From an uncultured Pseudomonadota bacterium (GTDB lineage Bacteria > Pseudomonadota > Alphaproteobacteria > Rs-D84): a DNA stretch of 64,000 nt. Under the pieces are notes generated by a model that had not been told where the DNA came from, made no database searches, and saw only the letters and a list, made by a program, of their open reading frames with translations. Made by a program: the position numbers and the translations under genes. The stretch covers positions 400,702 through 464,701 of the forward strand of contig CACWNX010000001.1 of assembly GCA_902762295.1 (NCBI GenBank). Direction: 5' to 3'. Positions 1 to 12,860 of the stretch are shown here, piece after piece (position 1 is the stretch's first letter; the number at the start of each line of letters is the position of its first letter).

Positions 1-183
1 CCAACATTATCTGATATGGCGACCAATATTTTGCGGATTGAATCTGTCGCTGGGTCGGCTGCAACACGAATATTTGGTGCGGTTGTTGCAAATAAAAATG
101 CGACAATGGGGGATTATTTGAACGCAATAAAAGAAATTGGGCAAAGTGTGCGTGGGAAATATCACTTGTTGAATTTAGAATAA
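1..183 (+). CDS. 3' end of an unidentified gene (partial)
   Basis: An open frame runs from the first base of the window to a TAA at 181-183 and encodes 60 C-terminal residues. It is followed 28 bases later by the zinc-ribbon gene on the same strand, so both may be co-transcribed. The tail is a mix of helical, moderately hydrophobic residues with no motif I recognise, and the start lies outside the window. It is kept as a real gene because the frame is open to the window edge, the codon use matches the neighbours and the spacing to the next gene is operon-like. No function is assigned. Confidence 0.5.
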   Translation, partial: PTLSDMATNILRIESVAGSAATRIFGAVVANKNATMGDYLNAIKEIGQSVRGKYHLLNLE

Positions 184-210
184 ATTATGCTATAACAATG
201 GAAAGAAAAC

Positions 211-732
211 ATGAAAATAAAATGTGAAGTTTGTAAAACCGAATATTCTGTGCCGAACGCGCCAAACGGTAATGTGCGGTGTGCGGTGTGCGGGAACACT
301 TGGCGTGTTTGCCAAAAGGGTCGGCGTTCGGGATTACTGGTATTTTTTGCATCCTTGTGCGCATTATTGGCGGCGACAATTTTTGCGGTTGCCGTTATTG
401 TGACTTCGCGACGCGATAATCCGGAAAAGCGTCCATTGATTGCAACTATTACAGATGTATCAACCGTGACCGATGCAGATGGAACCGAACATATTGCTGT
501 TCGGGGAACGGTCACAAATCGTTCGGATGATATATACGGTTTCCCTGATTTAACGATTATTTTATATGGTGCAGATGGTTCGCCCATTTCACGCCAGAAA
601 TTTATGCCGTCGGCAACATTACTGGATGCGGGACAATCGGTTGTGTTTTCGCACACATTGACGGGAAATGTGACGGGTGTAAAACGCATTGCGGTTGAAT
701 TATTGGATAAACCCCAGGGGGATAAAAAATGA
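211..732 (+). CDS. MJ0042-type zinc-ribbon inner-membrane protein
   Basis: A 173-aa protein. Residues 1-33 form a small zinc ribbon with CxxC pairs at C5/C8 and C24/C27, of the MJ0042 type common at the N terminus of alphaproteobacterial membrane proteins. One hydrophobic segment follows at about residues 40-65, then an extracytoplasmic domain that looks beta-rich and may resemble the FxLYD/DUF3426-like domains often paired with this finger. The topology would put the zinc ribbon in the cytoplasm and the C-terminal domain in the periplasm. The stop overlaps the start of the next gene (ATGA at 729-732), so translation is probably coupled. The molecular role is unknown; the ribbon plus one membrane helix is clear. 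Confidence 0.75.
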   Translation: MKIKCEVCKTEYSVPNAPNGNVRCAVCGNTWRVCQKGRRSGLLVFFASLCALLAATIFAVAVIVTSRRDNPEKRPLIATITDVSTVTDADGTEHIAVRGTVTNRSDDIYGFPDLTIILYGADGSPISRQKFMPSATLLDAGQSVVFSHTLTGNVTGVKRIAVELLDKPQGDKK

Positions 733-1205
733 AGAATTTAATTTTTGCATTGGTGTTATCTGTACTGACTTTATCGGCGTTTGCCGACACACCGTCAACA
801 CCCCCGGCACCATTACCGGGACCACGGGTCAGTGTATTTTCTACAACCACCGATTGGGCGGCATTGACTGGTTTGCCATTGCGCCAATTCCGTGGCAAGT
901 TTAAATGGACAAATTCAGATGTTGGTCGTGGAATGGTGCTGTATTATCTGGACGCGTTTCCATGTTATGGCGAAGCGGACAGTGTTCGTATGTGGCTTGG
1001 GCCAAATCGTCAATCAGATGGAATATTGCGGTTGGTCTGTGTCCATGCCCCAGAAAAAATCAGTTTTACATGGCGCAATGCCACCCGTGATGCAGACCAG
1101 GCGGAAAGTACCGGAATACTGAATTGTCCGGTGACGGGTGAATACGAACTGGATATAGACCTTTCAAAATGTACCCGCGGTCCAGACTGGAAAGAATATA
1201 AGTAA
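729..1205 (+). CDS. exported protein of unknown function
   Basis: A 158-aa protein with a classic signal peptide (about residues 1-19, ending in AFA) followed by a Pro-rich stretch and a compact domain with four cysteines in the mature part, which could form two disulfides. It overlaps the zinc-ribbon gene by 4 bases and ends 4 bases before the pseudouridine synthase gene, so the three form one transcription unit. I recognise no family. The mature protein should be periplasmic or surface-located. It is real on the grounds of signal peptide, coupling and codon use; the function is open. Confidence 0.7.
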   Translation: MKNLIFALVLSVLTLSAFADTPSTPPAPLPGPRVSVFSTTTDWAALTGLPLRQFRGKFKWTNSDVGRGMVLYYLDAFPCYGEADSVRMWLGPNRQSDGILRLVCVHAPEKISFTWRNATRDADQAESTGILNCPVTGEYELDIDLSKCTRGPDWKEYK

Positions 1206-1209
1206 AGTT

Positions 1210-2169
1210 ATGCCAACAAATCGTGAATTTATTGTCCCAGGTGAAACCGATGCCGTGCGTACAGATAAATTTCTGGTGACCGTAATGCCGGAATTTTCGC
1301 GCAGTGAAATTCAGCGGTTTTCTGTTTTGCGCAATGGGAACCAGTGCCGATTTGCGGAAAAAGTTAAACCGGGTGACATAATATTGGTTGAAATCCCCGA
1401 TGTTCAAACTATGGTTGCCACCGATAATGTTTCGGACGAATTGAACCTAGATGTTTTGTATCAAGATGACGATATAATCGTTGTGAATAAACCGCGCGGT
1501 GTTGTTATGTATCCTTCGGCGGGCAATAAAACCGGTACATTGGTTCAAAATATATTGTCATTCACGCATTTATCTGCGCTGGGGGGTGAAACACGGCCGG
1601 GGGTTGTGCATCGCCTGGACAAAGATACCAGTGGTGTTGTCGTTCTGGCAAAGTCGGATGCGGCATATCGTGGGCTGATAAAGATTTTTTCATCGCATGA
1701 TTTAACGCGGAAATATGTCGCATTTGTGTGGGGCGTACCAAATTGGACCGGTGCCGATATAACCGGCAATATTGCGCGTTCATCCCGTAATCGCCAAAAA
1801 ATGACAATGGTAAAATCGGGCGGTCGTCCTGCACATACGATTGTTGATGTAATTGATGCGTGGCCACGTGTCGGTGTATCGGAATTTTTGTGTACATTGA
1901 TGACCGGTCGTACGCACCAGATTCGCGTTCATTTATCGGCGCATGGGTTCCCAGTTTTGTGTGACCCGGTTTATGGACATGGCGCATCGCGACTGGGGTC
2001 GGTTCGCGATGGTGATTTATTAGAATTTATTAAAAATCATTCGGGCCAGATGTTGCATGCACGGGTTTTGGAATTTTGCCATCCAATAACCGGCGAACGG
2101 ATGCATTTTAAATGTGAATTACCCGATGATATGTTGGAATTAAAATATATTCTTGACAATTCAAATTAA
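1210..2169 (+). CDS. rluD: RluA-family 23S rRNA pseudouridine synthase (RluD-like)
   Basis: A 319-aa protein that isomerises uridines to pseudouridine in large-subunit rRNA. An S4-like RNA-binding domain occupies about residues 10-65. The catalytic domain contains the family signature HRLDKDTSG at 134-142, with the nucleophilic Asp at D137, and the second conserved motif GRTHQIRVHL further on. Length and domain order fit RluD or RluC; the HRLDKDTSG form leans towards RluD, but the exact target uridines cannot be read from sequence. It is the last gene of the 211-2169 unit and is followed by the promoter of the large Cys-rich gene. Confidence 0.85.
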   Translation: MPTNREFIVPGETDAVRTDKFLVTVMPEFSRSEIQRFSVLRNGNQCRFAEKVKPGDIILVEIPDVQTMVATDNVSDELNLDVLYQDDDIIVVNKPRGVVMYPSAGNKTGTLVQNILSFTHLSALGGETRPGVVHRLDKDTSGVVVLAKSDAAYRGLIKIFSSHDLTRKYVAFVWGVPNWTGADITGNIARSSRNRQKMTMVKSGGRPAHTIVDVIDAWPRVGVSEFLCTLMTGRTHQIRVHLSAHGFPVLCDPVYGHGASRLGSVRDGDLLEFIKNHSGQMLHARVLEFCHPITGERMHFKCELPDDMLELKYILDNSN

Positions 2170-2203
2170 ACACTAATTTTCGCTTTTCTTTTTTTTGCCC
2201 CTA

Positions 2204-2212
2204 TGATATAAT
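2204..2212 (+). promoter_or_regulatory. extended -10 promoter of the 1111-aa Cys-rich gene
   Basis: TGATATAAT at 2204-2212 is a perfect extended -10 element (TGnTATAAT) 27 bases upstream of the ATG at 2239. The T-rich stretch upstream has no strong -35, as expected when an extended -10 is present. The gene has its own ribosome site (AAAAGGGGATCGAG) just before the ATG. Confidence 0.6.
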
Positions 2213-2238
2213 AAGGTGATACCAAAAGGGGATCGAGA

Positions 2239-5200
2239 ATGAAATTTTTAACAACATTTATTGGATTTTTACCGGTTTTATGTGTAATTCAGCCGTCATT
2301 TGCCGACCTGCGCGCGGGTGGTTCGCGTGTGTCTGTGGCATCGGCAACGGGGCGTGGTTCGGTTGCATCGGCGGCGGATATTTCTGCGGCGGCGGCATCG
2401 CGTCGTATTCCGACAATGATTTCGGCAACAACATTGGCATCAACGGCGGTTGTTGGTTCAACGACTGCGGCAAATTCATCGCTGATGACGGACACCGAAT
2501 GTGTTGATGCATATACCGAATGTATCCGTGATCCCGAGGTTTGTGGTTCTGAATTTGAAGAGTGTACGACATCTGAATTGTTCTATGCACAAAAACCGAA
2601 GTGCAATAATGTTTTACTGCAATGTTCGTCCGCCGGTATCAACACCCTTTTTGGTACGACCAGTACCGCGAATCTGGCAACGAAAAATTCAAATGGCGAA
2701 TATGTGTATCCAACGGCGGCAAGTGTCCTGGGCCAGTTTATAGAGGCGGGCGCGATAAACAATCGTTTAGATACATCGGCATGTGTTAAACGTTATACAT
2801 CGTGTTTAAAGAAAGAAAGTGTTTGTGGTAATGATTTTGAACTTTGCACAACGAATTCAGAATTCAAGAAACAAAAATTGTTCTGTGAATCAACATTGGC
2901 GCGGTGCCAAGACGAAGGTAAAACCGAACTGTTTGGGTCAACGAATACATCGTCAAATCCAACGGCGGCAAGTCGTCTGGGAATTTTGATAAAAGAAGGC
3001 GCAGACCTGGCGGCGGTGAATGCGGTATCAACATGTTATAAGGTTGTAGACCAATGTTTCCTTGGTGCATGCAGCGAAAACCCATACAAATGTATTGTTG
3101 ATTCTAATTCAATCATTTCAAATATAACCGATGCAATCAACGAAGGGCGCACATTAACACCAGAACAGGCAACCGCAATTGCGGATGCGCGCACATCGGC
3201 ACAGGTTGCAGCATATATTCGTAATTCTTGTTTGGAAACAATTGGTGGTAATAAATATTGCTATGCGACATTCCTGGGCAACGGACAAATGCCAACGGCG
3301 GCACAATTGCGTGACGAAGACAATCGTGACGAAGTCTATGCCGAGGCATATTCTGCGCGTATGAATGCATCTATGCGTGAAAAGATTTCCCAGATTGCCG
3401 ATAAATTTGATAAAAAGACCAAAGATAAATGTGTTGATACCATCATGTCATGCGCGATGCGTTCGTGTGGTGGCGGCTTAGGTTCGGCATGTTACCAGTT
3501 AGTATTTAACACCGGCGCGCGTTCGGATATTGGTGGTTCCATAGCCGGTGATAACACATATCAAGAAATCAAAACTGGGTGCGAGGCGATTGTTAATACC
3601 GATGTTAACTGTCAGTATGCGGCGGCATCGGCAAATGAACAAACATTCAATTACAATTATGCAGAATCTGGTACATTTGGAACGGTATTTCCAACATCAG
3701 ATACCGGTAAAGATCCGTTGGGTGTTGTTGCGCGTCTGAATGGTGCCTTGGCAGAAAATTACAATGATGCGGCAATTGAAAGAATGGGTAAACAATGTCG
3801 TAATACCGCGGTCAGTTGCATCCGTTCACTGTGCGGTGCGGACTTTGTAAATTGCTATCGCAACCGTACAGATGTAATGTCGGATACCTATGATACAGGA
3901 AATGCAAACTTTGATAAAAGCATGAATAAACTTGGCGGTGTTCTGGACTTTAATATTGTGCGTGGCTTGTGTGTAAATACGATAAAGGATGCCGATACAT
4001 GTGAAGAACATTTGAAAATCCAGATGGTCAAGAATTACACTGGTACAAATGGCAAAACAGGCTGGGGTAATAAAACATCGGTGCGTGATGCATGGGTTGA
4101 TGCAGTCAAAGATGGTTATAAACAAACCGATTCTGCCGATACACGCGTGTTAATGGGGTGTGTAATTAAAAAAGGAACATCCAAAGAATGCGACGAACTT
4201 GCCGGCAACCCAAATCTTATCGAAGACTGTGGAACGGTTGATGAAAATGGTTGCGTATACAGTGAAGAATACTATATGACCGAAACAGATTATCAATTCA
4301 CAATGAGTGTTGATACATTATTCCAGGAAGTTTTGGGTGATATCGAAAAAGAAGCCCAGGCGAAATACAATGCAAAACTGACTGCGGAGCAGCATATGTG
4401 TATTGATGCAAACAGTGGTGGTTTGATGGGTAATCGTGAAATGTCCGGCACGTACCAGTGGGTGAAATTAAAAAGCAAGCGCATCCCGAAAAATTACAGT
4501 ACAGCCGGTCTGAAAGTAAACGATTTTGTGGCAAGCAACGATTTGTATGGTTCGTTCTGTCGTGCACGCGTCACAATTCAATCGGATGACCCAGATATCC
4601 AATCTGCATTGCAAACCAAGAATCAAAATTGGTCCACGGCATACTTTGCGGTTGGTGATGTATTCACCTGTGGTTCCTGGATACCACAAGAACAATTGGA
4701 AAAGATTGCAAAGAAAGTTGCGTGTAAAAAGGCTGTTGTGGCTGGCACATTGCCATCGGGTACAAATTGCGATACCGATGCAGATATTGAAAACATCGGT
4801 TTAACCACTGGTCAAAAATGGGCAACCGCCGCAGCGGCGATTGGTGGCGCAGGCTTGGGCGGTGTTGGCGGTGCGTATTTGGCAGATAGCTTACAAAGCA
4901 GTAATATGCTAGGTGGATTGTTGCAGAGAAATAGAAACTCTAATCAACAAAATAGTAGAAATGTTTTGGCAGCGCAGAATTGTGTCCAGGCGTTCAAGTC
5001 ATATAATAGCGCATTTGAAAGAATAACAGAAGGTGGTGTGAAAACCGAAACAAAAGACGGTGTTACAACAACAACTTATAGTCCTGCACAATTAAAAGCA
5101 GGCGAGGAAGCTATTAAAGCAATGGGAGAAACGGTTAATTATGCGAGCATGATTGTAAATCGTCAAAAAGCATCTTCAGATCGGGCGGTCGCAGCATTTA

Positions 5201-5574
5201 ACAATGCATATGATACAGCGAAGCAGTGTGTTGATTCTACGACTGGTATTGACAACCCGTTAGAGTGTTTGTCTGCCATGAATTCGCTTGGTGCACAGTG
5301 TCAAAATGTGCTCACTATGAACGGTCAATTGGCAGATTATGACAATAACTCTCGTCGCCAAGCTATTAATTTGGGGTCTGCTGTGGTAGGGGCGACAGCT
5401 CTTGGTATAACTGGTGGGTTGGCTGTTGCAAATAATGTGAAGGCGGCGAATCGCCAAGAATTTACCGCGGCCCAGCAAGAGTTTATGAACAATGTTGGTA
5501 ATCATATCTATTGCTTTATCGGTGCGGACGAGGCCGGTACCTATGGCGACCTGATTGAAATCAGCGTAGAATAG
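2239..5574 (+). CDS. large exported Cys-rich protein with C-x6-C repeats
   Basis: A 1111-aa protein with a signal peptide (about residues 1-22). An Ala/Ser/Thr-rich segment follows, then seven C-x6-C motifs starting at about C88, C122, C182, C216, C266, C398 and C520. The first four form two tandem modules offset by exactly 94 residues; in each module a C-x6-C is followed by a VCGxxFxxC motif and a second C-x6-C. The C-terminal third has two Gly/Ala-rich hydrophobic stretches (about residues 855-890 and 1045-1075) that could cross or dent a membrane. Two further large exported proteins in the window (45103-47589 and 48450-50453) share the C-x6-C pattern. No known family is recognised. Paired cysteines at helical spacing suggest disulfide-stapled helical hairpins outside the cytoplasm. 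Confidence 0.8.
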   Translation: MKFLTTFIGFLPVLCVIQPSFADLRAGGSRVSVASATGRGSVASAADISAAAASRRIPTMISATTLASTAVVGSTTAANSSLMTDTECVDAYTECIRDPEVCGSEFEECTTSELFYAQKPKCNNVLLQCSSAGINTLFGTTSTANLATKNSNGEYVYPTAASVLGQFIEAGAINNRLDTSACVKRYTSCLKKESVCGNDFELCTTNSEFKKQKLFCESTLARCQDEGKTELFGSTNTSSNPTAASRLGILIKEGADLAAVNAVSTCYKVVDQCFLGACSENPYKCIVDSNSIISNITDAINEGRTLTPEQATAIADARTSAQVAAYIRNSCLETIGGNKYCYATFLGNGQMPTAAQLRDEDNRDEVYAEAYSARMNASMREKISQIADKFDKKTKDKCVDTIMSCAMRSCGGGLGSACYQLVFNTGARSDIGGSIAGDNTYQEIKTGCEAIVNTDVNCQYAAASANEQTFNYNYAESGTFGTVFPTSDTGKDPLGVVARLNGALAENYNDAAIERMGKQCRNTAVSCIRSLCGADFVNCYRNRTDVMSDTYDTGNANFDKSMNKLGGVLDFNIVRGLCVNTIKDADTCEEHLKIQMVKNYTGTNGKTGWGNKTSVRDAWVDAVKDGYKQTDSADTRVLMGCVIKKGTSKECDELAGNPNLIEDCGTVDENGCVYSEEYYMTETDYQFTMSVDTLFQEVLGDIEKEAQAKYNAKLTAEQHMCIDANSGGLMGNREMSGTYQWVKLKSKRIPKNYSTAGLKVNDFVASNDLYGSFCRARVTIQSDDPDIQSALQTKNQNWSTAYFAVGDVFTCGSWIPQEQLEKIAKKVACKKAVVAGTLPSGTNCDTDADIENIGLTTGQKWATAAAAIGGAGLGGVGGAYLADSLQSSNMLGGLLQRNRNSNQQNSRNVLAAQNCVQAFKSYNSAFERITEGGVKTETKDGVTTTTYSPAQLKAGEEAIKAMGETVNYASMIVNRQKASSDRAVAAFNNAYDTAKQCVDSTTGIDNPLECLSAMNSLGAQCQNVLTMNGQLADYDNNSRRQAINLGSAVVGATALGITGGLAVANNVKAANRQEFTAAQQEFMNNVGNHIYCFIGADEAGTYGDLIEISVE

Positions 5575-5597
5575 TAGATAACGGTTAGTGGTTGGTG

Positions 5598-5628
5598 ACG
5601 GGCGCGCGTTCGCGCCCGTTTCTTTTGT
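5598..5628 (+). terminator. terminator of the Cys-rich gene
   Basis: A 9-bp GC-rich stem (ACGGGCGCG at 5598-5606 with CGCGCCCGT at 5611-5619) is followed by TTCTTTTGTT, 24 bases after the stop. Confidence 0.8.
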
Positions 5629-5650
5629 TATGTCACTATCCTGCTTTCCC

Positions 5651-5764
5651 CGTCATCCCGGCGTAGGTCGGGATCTTGTCAGTCTTGTTGTGAAACAAAT
5701 AGATTCCGGCCTGAACCACCCAAAAATGCTTTCACATTTTTCGGGACCCGATGCGCCGGGATGA
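5651..5764. repeat. palindromic intergenic repeat (GTCATCCCGGC type)
   Basis: The segment opens with GTCATCCCGGCG and closes with CGCCGGGATGAC, a 12-bp inverted pair about 110 bp apart; further internal pairs (GGTCGGGATC, TCGGGACCCGA) lie between. Elements with these ends are common dispersed intergenic repeats in proteobacterial genomes. Only this copy is seen in the window, and it contains no gene. Confidence 0.6.
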
Positions 5765-6348
5765 CTATTGTTGGGTGGTTAATTGTTTTTTTTATCCATT
5801 ACGCTATCCACCGATGCCGATTCGGCAATTCGAATCGGTCGCGAATCGGATTTTTGCGGATTTTTATAAAAATTTTGCCGCCCATGGCGCAAAAATCTCT
5901 AAAAAAACCAAAATAAAAAATGCCGGATTTCCGGTGGTTTTTCTAAAAAATATCTGGTGTGTGGAAAAAATCCGAAATAATTGTGAAAAAATGCTTGACT
6001 TTTTTAGAATATAGGGTCATAGTATACGGGCTTTCTAAGTTAGGGCGCAGAAAAACGCGAAGTCTAACCTCTGGATGGCGGAATAATCCGCAACATTGTG
6101 AATAAAAGCAGCTCATCAAAATGATTTTTGATGTTTTTCAAAAATCTGTTCAAGAAGAGATATGCAGACAGTTGAATTTGGAATTATCCAAACTTTGACT
6201 AAGTCAAATGTGCATATCCTAGACAGGTAGTAGGTTTACAAAGTAGACCTCGTTAAAAACTTGTCTTGCGAATATATAATATGTAAAGACGAACTGATAT
6301 ATGTCAGCTTTGTTTAATATGCACAGGACTTAAACCACAGGTTTTTTA
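5765..6348 (+). promoter_or_regulatory. rRNA operon promoter and leader
   Basis: No gene is seen between the palindromic repeat and 16S. A promoter with -35 TTGACT (5995-6000), a 17-base spacer and -10 CATAGT (6018-6023) is well placed about 330 bases before 16S. The leader downstream holds the 5' arm of the 16S processing stalk (6156-6171), which pairs in 15 of 16 positions with 7897-7912 beyond the 16S 3' end. This is the usual site for RNase III cleavage. Confidence 0.6.
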
Positions 6349-7853
<1,505 letters not shown>

Positions 7854-7971
7854 TAGAGAATACCGTTTACACGAAAACGGTCAAATCCAAGTGCGACTGT
7901 CTGAATATCTCTTTTTAGAACAAAATTCTGGTATCAGCGGAATTACTGCCTGTTTCAGAATTTTTACGATT

Positions 7972-8048
7972 GGGTCAGTAGTTCAGTTGGTTAGAATGTC
8001 GCTCTGATACAGCGAAGGTCGAAGATTCGAGTTCTTCCTGACCCACCA
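7972..8048 (+). tRNA. tRNA-Ile (GAT)
   Basis: A complete cloverleaf: acceptor GGGTCAG pairs with CTGACCC; anticodon stem TCGCT/AGCGA with loop CTGATAC (anticodon GAT); T-arm GAAGA-TTCGAGT-TCTTC; encoded CCA. It sits in the 16S-23S spacer. The tRNA-Ala(TGC) that usually follows in alphaproteobacterial spacers is absent. Confidence 0.95.
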
Positions 8049-8344
8049 CTTTTTTGATGAGGTTGGAATCAGAAACGGATAACCCGTTTATGATTCCAGA
8101 TATTCCACGGATTATCCTCGGAATCTGCTTTTATAAGCAATATATTGTAAATCGGTTTTTATGTCACAAGTTAGATTTTCATAGAAATATGATTATCTGA
8201 TTTGTTGAACATCGTAATCTCAAAAATCTTTCTAATGAGTAATCACGAAAGTGGTAATTCAATTTAGATAGCAAGAATCAACTAATGCTTAAAAACTCAT
8301 TTAAGTTCTTTTTATTGCATGAAGACTTTCTCTTCAAGCATAGA
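8049..8344 (+). other. 16S-23S internal spacer, distal part
   Basis: No second tRNA and no open frame of note. The 23S processing stalk is visible: TTCTCTTCAAGCAT at about 8330-8343 is an exact complement of ATGCTTGAAGAGAA at about 11049-11062 beyond the 23S, and the adjoining AGATAAAAAGT pairs with ACTTTTTATCT near the 23S 3' end. Confidence 0.7.
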
Positions 8345-11025
<2,681 letters not shown>

Positions 11026-11100
11026 TTTCGTTTGGTTTTCCAAACGAAATGCTTGAAGAGAACGTTGTATAGTTGATTTATTATGATGTTCGCTGGATTT

Positions 11101-11219
11101 ATTCTGGTGATTATAGAGCGGGAGCCACCCTCTGTTCCATTCCGAACCAGACAGGGAAACCCCGTATCGCCGATGGTACTTTGGCTTAAGCCACGGAAGA
11201 GTAGGTCGTCGCCAGAATA
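11101..11219 (+). rRNA. 5S ribosomal RNA
   Basis: A 119-nt sequence aligning with bacterial 5S: the closing helix is ATTCTGG near the start with CCAGAAT near the end, the loop B/C block is CATTCCGAACCAGACAG, and CGCCGATGGTAC is conserved. The helix extends outside the mature ends (CTGGATTTATT with AATAAATCCAG), consistent with a processing stalk. No tRNA-fMet follows it. Confidence 0.93.
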
Positions 11220-11237
11220 AATCCAGTAACCGTTTTG

Positions 11238-11260
11238 ACCGCCCAAGTGGCGGTTTTTTT
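11238..11260 (+). terminator. rRNA operon terminator
   Basis: ACCGCC-CAAGT-GGCGGT stem followed by seven T residues, 19 bases after 5S. Confidence 0.85.
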
Positions 11261-11287
11261 AACCAATAAGAATACAGGGAGTTAAAA

Positions 11288-11542
11288 ATGGAATTTATCA
11301 AAACAGAAAAGATGGATTTGAGTAAAGTCATAATCGCTATTGAAAAAACAAAAAATGGTAATTATACCAAGAAAATATATAGTTCGTTATTGGATATGCC
11401 GGAATCAGAACGATTGGCATATATCGCCCAGGCGTTCGCAAAAATCGGTGAAAATCAACCAACCGCCGAAGAAACATGGACACGTATTTGTTTGGAACGC
11501 GCGCTGGATAGAAAACTTGCAAAAAACGTAAATCAAAAATAG
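11288..11542 (+). CDS. small acidic/basic protein of unknown function
   Basis: An 84-aa soluble, highly charged, probably all-helical protein. A good ribosome site (AGGGAG) precedes the ATG, and the gene is bracketed by its own terminator at 11546-11569, so it is a short single-gene unit directly behind the rRNA operon. There is no cysteine pattern, signal peptide or membrane segment. The family is not recognised. Confidence 0.65.
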   Translation: MEFIKTEKMDLSKVIIAIEKTKNGNYTKKIYSSLLDMPESERLAYIAQAFAKIGENQPTAEETWTRICLERALDRKLAKNVNQK

Positions 11543-11545
11543 CAT

Positions 11546-11569
11546 AACCGCTCTTTTGAGCGGTTTTTT
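11546..11569 (+). terminator. terminator
   Basis: CCGCTC-TTTT-GAGCGG stem with a T run, immediately after the stop at 11542. The T run overlaps the -35 of the next promoter. Confidence 0.8.
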
Positions 11570-11596
11570 GATTTTTAAGTTTTTTGTGGTATAATC
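11568..11596 (+). promoter_or_regulatory. promoter of the HopA1-like gene
   Basis: -35 TTGATT at 11568-11573, a 17-base spacer, and -10 TATAAT at 11591-11596 preceded by TGG, giving an extended -10. The ATG is at 11624 with ribosome site AAAAGGAAC. Confidence 0.75.
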
Positions 11597-11623
11597 ATTA
11601 CAAATTCCAAAAGGAACAATTTT

Positions 11624-12532
11624 ATGCAAGATTCACCATTGTATAATCGCGCCAGTAAAAAATTTCATGAATATATGGAATTATTTTTGAATACAGGCCA
11701 GCCCGTGGGGTTGCCAGTGCATCGTTTAACATCGTCGGAATGGACAGAATTGAATAAATTATTGGCGGTGCGTGGAATTGCGCTGGTGCGTCAAAATTAT
11801 AATGGTGGCGAATATATGTTTTTTACTAAATTAACAAAAGTGTTTCAAAACGCCACAAATGATGTTCGGCAACAAATTTTTAACCTGATAAAATCAAAAT
11901 ATCCAAATTTGCCCGATGCAAATATTGAAAAAATTGTTGATATGCACAATAAAACTGCGATTTATGATGTGTTGCGCCATAAACAGGGAAAACCGTACGA
12001 TAGTCCATTAATTGATGAACACCGGTATGCGATTGCGTATGCCAATCGGACACGTTTAGAAAATAATCGTGGTTCGGTTCAAATGGGTGTTCCATATCAA
12101 CACTGGACCTATGTCCGTAAGTTTTTTGGTAATGGTGGGCATAAAGCCAGTGATAGTGCCGGTTATCACATCAGTTTGAATGTGCCGGTCTCGTGGCAGG
12201 TTATAGATGCGCTGGACAATGTGTTGGCCAGAGATATGGGACAAGTTATAAACTATTATAAATTTCCAACAGAAAATTATTATGATGAATGTGTGACGCG
12301 TTTTGACCCAATTACAATTTATACATATCGTCGTGATCCGGTTATTGAAAAAATGATTGCCGATGCATTGGCACCTTATGCGCGTTCTAACGAAGGCTTG
12401 TTGGGTGAAATGCTGGGGCGCGGTGTGTGTATTACCCCCGAAATTCCCGGCGGGCAAATATCGGTTGGACAAAAAATTGCATATGAGATATCCGATTTAA
12501 TTAAACTTAATAAAAATTCACATAATGTATAA
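11624..12532 (+). CDS. HopA1/OspF-like effector candidate
   Basis: A 302-aa protein with no signal peptide. Residues about 180-285 resemble the C-terminal domain of the HopA1 family, whose fold is related to phosphothreonine lyases of the OspF/SpvC type. There is a beta strand YHISLNV (HISxxV-like, as in SpvC), then a helix, a strand ending YYKFP, a strand DPITIYTYRRD, and a later segment ending EIPGG. The N-terminal half is helical and unassigned. Proteins of this type are secreted effectors or lyase domains of lanthipeptide enzymes; no lanthipeptide genes are nearby, while VirB-like genes lie 2 kb downstream. It has its own promoter and terminator. The match is by eye and remote, so effector status is an inference. 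Confidence 0.5.
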   Translation: MQDSPLYNRASKKFHEYMELFLNTGQPVGLPVHRLTSSEWTELNKLLAVRGIALVRQNYNGGEYMFFTKLTKVFQNATNDVRQQIFNLIKSKYPNLPDANIEKIVDMHNKTAIYDVLRHKQGKPYDSPLIDEHRYAIAYANRTRLENNRGSVQMGVPYQHWTYVRKFFGNGGHKASDSAGYHISLNVPVSWQVIDALDNVLARDMGQVINYYKFPTENYYDECVTRFDPITIYTYRRDPVIEKMIADALAPYARSNEGLLGEMLGRGVCITPEIPGGQISVGQKIAYEISDLIKLNKNSHNV

Positions 12533-12545
12533 GGTGTTAAGATAA

Positions 12546-12573
12546 AAATCCGCTAAGTTTAGGCGGATTTTTT
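12546..12573 (+). terminator. terminator of the HopA1-like gene
   Basis: AAATCCGC and GCGGATTT form the stem around a 9-base loop, followed by six T residues, 14 bases after the stop. Confidence 0.8.
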
Positions 12574-12616
12574 GTTGCAATATAGAATTTTTGTACTAAT
12601 ATTCCCTGTGAAACAT

Positions 12617-12823
12617 ATGTTAAACAATGAACAAAAAGTGATAAAAATGAAAAAGTCAGATATTGTCGCTATGCGGCACCCAACATCAACCGAACCAGAT
12701 ATGGGTTTGTCAGAAGTAAAATCGTATGCCATAATTGTTTCCTTGGCGGATGCGGCAGAAAATGTGCGTATCGCACAAGAACGTTTTATAAGACAACAGA
12801 TGGAATTATTCCATATGTTATAA
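12617..12823 (+). CDS. small hypothetical protein
   Basis: A 68-aa frame; an in-frame ATG at 12647 would give 58 aa. The ribosome site is weak for either start. The sequence is soluble and the C-terminal half is probably helical and amphipathic. It is followed 37 bases later by another small gene. I see no family features. It is listed because the codon pattern resembles the neighbours and the region is otherwise empty; it could be spurious. Confidence 0.4.
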   Translation: MLNNEQKVIKMKKSDIVAMRHPTSTEPDMGLSEVKSYAIIVSLADAAENVRIAQERFIRQQMELFHML

Positions 12824-12860
12824 ACATGCTTTTGATAATAAATTATTTGAGGAATTTATT

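Noticed and set aside
5751..6014. An 87-aa plus-strand frame upstream of 16S
   Set aside because: It overlaps the palindromic repeat and the rRNA promoter and lacks a ribosome site.
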